Below are positions 62,669-64,000 of a stretch of DNA of 64,000 nucleotides, one piece after another (position 1 is the stretch's first letter; the number at the start of each line of letters is the position of its first letter). The position numbers and the translations under genes are program-made. Source of the stretch: Leptospiraceae bacterium (GTDB lineage: Bacteria > Spirochaetota > Leptospiria > Leptospirales > Leptospiraceae); NCBI GenBank assembly GCA_024233835.1, contig JACKPC010000001.1, positions 124,001 to 188,000 of the forward strand, read 5' to 3'. Under the pieces are notes generated by a model. It was given only the letters and a program-made list of their open reading frames with translations, was not told the origin of the DNA and did no database searches.

Positions 62669-63577
62669 TTATTTTTTGTCTTTTACAAGGATACGAATCC
62701 TCTGTATATCATATTTACCTTTAATTTTTTCAAGACTAATTCTCATTCCTTTTGTAGCATGTACTTTATTTGTGGTAGTTCCGGAATAGATATCAAATTT
62801 TTCCAAATAATTAGAAGGTAAACCTACAGGGGATTCAGAAGCAATCAGTATAACCGTATCAACCCCAGCCGGCTCACCGGCTAATAAGTTATAGGCTTCC
62901 GGAGTGTTTTCCGGTGGAAATTTATGCTCTTTATTACTTTCCAGAAGGTTATCCTTGTGAAAACGATTCGGAAATAGCTGAATTAAAGTTCCATCAGAAA
63001 AATAAGCCAGAATCGTAATATAGACTTTCTGCTTCTTGGAGCGCAATTTATATTCTATGTTTATTTTTTCGTTAAATACAACCCCTTCATATTCTTCGGA
63101 AGCTATGGAAAATACATCATAAATTTCAATATCACTTTTATACTTACCTGATTTTAGAGACAGGAGTTCATATAAACACGCATTGATCTCTAAAATTTGC
63201 AGCAACTGATTCAAAGACCGCTTTGTATAAGAATCCCAGCTTCCCAGAACCTTTGCCGTTTCCGATTCTATTAGTTTGAAGGCAACCGAATTCTTTTCAA
63301 AAACAACAAAGTAAGAAGCACCGAGCATTTTCCCCGCTTCAGGAGCCCCGGTTGTTATACCCGCCTGTCCGAGTTTAATTTCTTTCATAAGAGCTTGAAT
63401 TTTTTTCCTATCAATCGGCTGAATATATTCTGTTTCTAAAAAAGCCTTTTCCATATTACTAACCAGCTCCGGTTTATCACCTAAAACTGCTATTGAAAAC
63501 TTTCCATTTTGTAATATAGGTGCTGCCGAGATTTCTATAGCAGCAATAAAGAGTAATAAAAAAAAAATTTTTATCAT
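62669..63577 (-). CDS. Exported protein with CsgG-like N-terminus and DUF4384-like domain
   Basis: A 302-residue protein with a signal peptide (FFLLLFIAAIEISA-AP). Residues 25-150 resemble a CsgG/GNA1162-like fold (FSIAVLGDKPELVSNMEKAF, GKMLGASYFVVFE). Residues 175-270 fit DUF4384 (KQKVYITILAYFSDGTLIQL, FPNRF, PAGVDTVILIASESP). DUF4384 often occurs with surface or secretion functions. Located 24 bases upstream of the small membrane gene on the same strand. Confidence 0.68.
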   Translation of the reverse strand: MIKIFFLLLFIAAIEISAAPILQNGKFSIAVLGDKPELVSNMEKAFLETEYIQPIDRKKIQALMKEIKLGQAGITTGAPEAGKMLGASYFVVFEKNSVAFKLIESETAKVLGSWDSYTKRSLNQLLQILEINACLYELLSLKSGKYKSDIEIYDVFSIASEEYEGVVFNEKINIEYKLRSKKQKVYITILAYFSDGTLIQLFPNRFHKDNLLESNKEHKFPPENTPEAYNLLAGEPAGVDTVILIASESPVGLPSNYLEKFDIYSGTTTNKVHATKGMRISLEKIKGKYDIQRIRILVKDKK

Positions 63578-63657
63578 ATAGAATTCCTCTAAATTTACTT
63601 TCTTGAACAGATCACAGGCTATAAGATAATGTTATATTATAATAAATTGGAGATTTT

Positions 63658-64000
63658 ATGTATATCTATTTTATTTTCTTATTTTATTTTTTATTCATTC
63701 CCTTTCTTTTTTCAAACCCTAAAACCTCTTATGAGGAGAAACTTCAGAATCAAATCGTTTTTTCCAGCTACGCTGAAGTAGACAGAATGAAAAGCAAATT
63801 GGAAAGTTATAAGGGTTGGGAGAAAACTATCCTAAAAGTTCTGAAACGTTTGCAGGATCATTCAGGAAAAACGGATATAGAATTTAGTCCCATAATTTTA
63901 CAAAAGGATTCCTTTAATGCAAGTTGCTTCCCATCTGCTCAAATTATCATACATACCGGTTTATTAGATGAAATCGAAAGTATTACCCGGAACGAAAAAA
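63658..64000 (+). CDS. Exported M48-type metallopeptidase, 3' end outside window
   Basis: The open frame runs from ATG 63658 to the window edge (114 codons). GGAG lies seven bases ahead. A hydrophobic signal segment (IYFIFLFYFLFIPFLF) is followed by NASCFPSAQIIIHTGLLDEI, the stretch that precedes the HExxH helix in M48 (Oma1/BepA-like) peptidases. The zinc motif itself would lie beyond base 64000, so activity cannot be judged. Confidence 0.7.
   Translation, partial: MYIYFIFLFYFLFIPFLFSNPKTSYEEKLQNQIVFSSYAEVDRMKSKLESYKGWEKTILKVLKRLQDHSGKTDIEFSPIILQKDSFNASCFPSAQIIIHTGLLDEIESITRNEK

Overview
The window looks like a chromosome segment from a low-GC diderm spirochaete, most likely of the order Leptospirales. 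Supporting signs are an OmpL47-like Ig-repeat exported protein, KdsD and AlgH as markers of a Gram-negative envelope, an MqnD (futalosine) menaquinone gene, an hrcA-grpE-dnaK-dnaJ operon behind a CIRCE element, a one-piece tmRNA encoding the tag ANNELALAA, and many small exported or membrane proteins without recognisable families. The taxon is an inference from gene content; no rRNA or species marker is present.

Layout. 1-8130 is a defence-type gene run, all on the + strand with very short gaps: the 3' part of a type III-like restriction helicase, an MNT/HEPN pair, a large adenine methyltransferase whose target-recognition segment is strikingly AT-rich, a PIN-domain toxin/antitoxin pair, and a RelE-like/UvrD helicase fusion. 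8130-8340 holds a long imperfect inverted repeat. 8343-17700 contains an exported glutamine amidotransferase, a YadGH-type ABC exporter, three tiny membrane proteins (one with a ribbon-helix-helix-like tail), pheS, mpl, a lone PIN protein and a three-gene membrane cluster with a CreD-like protein. 17861-26606 has a hybrid histidine kinase, then the heat-shock operon hrcA-grpE-dnaK-dnaJ running on into an oxidoreductase and algH. 26757-30201 has a Tas-like reductase, a MORN-like exported protein, a nucleotide cyclase gene broken by one in-frame stop, and a DUF2147 protein. 30242-34024 is kdsD, a TonB-like protein, zapA, an acidic coiled-coil protein and the infC-rpmI-rplT translation operon. 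34387-38974 carries three exported proteins. 39138-48254 has a CorC/HlyC transporter, split coaC and coaB, a PP2C phosphatase, mqnD, a cyclic-nucleotide-domain patatin, rsmA and comEC. 48255-48619 holds a MITE-like GC-rich element with inverted ends. 48620-54525 has a metallo-hydrolase, a small basic exported protein, the tmRNA, a REC-HDOD protein, an ABC-F protein and yebC. 54694-59861 is an uncharacterised five-gene run around an asparagine-synthetase homologue that has lost its glutaminase cysteine. 59955-64000 has an SDR, an XRE-cupin regulator, an orphan Cas6-like protein, a DUF4384 protein and the start of an M48-type peptidase.

The observations most worth following are the compact R-M/TA/helicase island, the mosaic specificity domain of its methyltransferase, the glutaminase-dead amidotransferase operon, the exported amidotransferase whose catalytic Cys would be uncovered by signal-peptide cleavage, the orphan Cas6, the nonsense-interrupted cyclase and the 195-bp MITE-like element. 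Function calls rest on motifs read by eye; no database search was possible.
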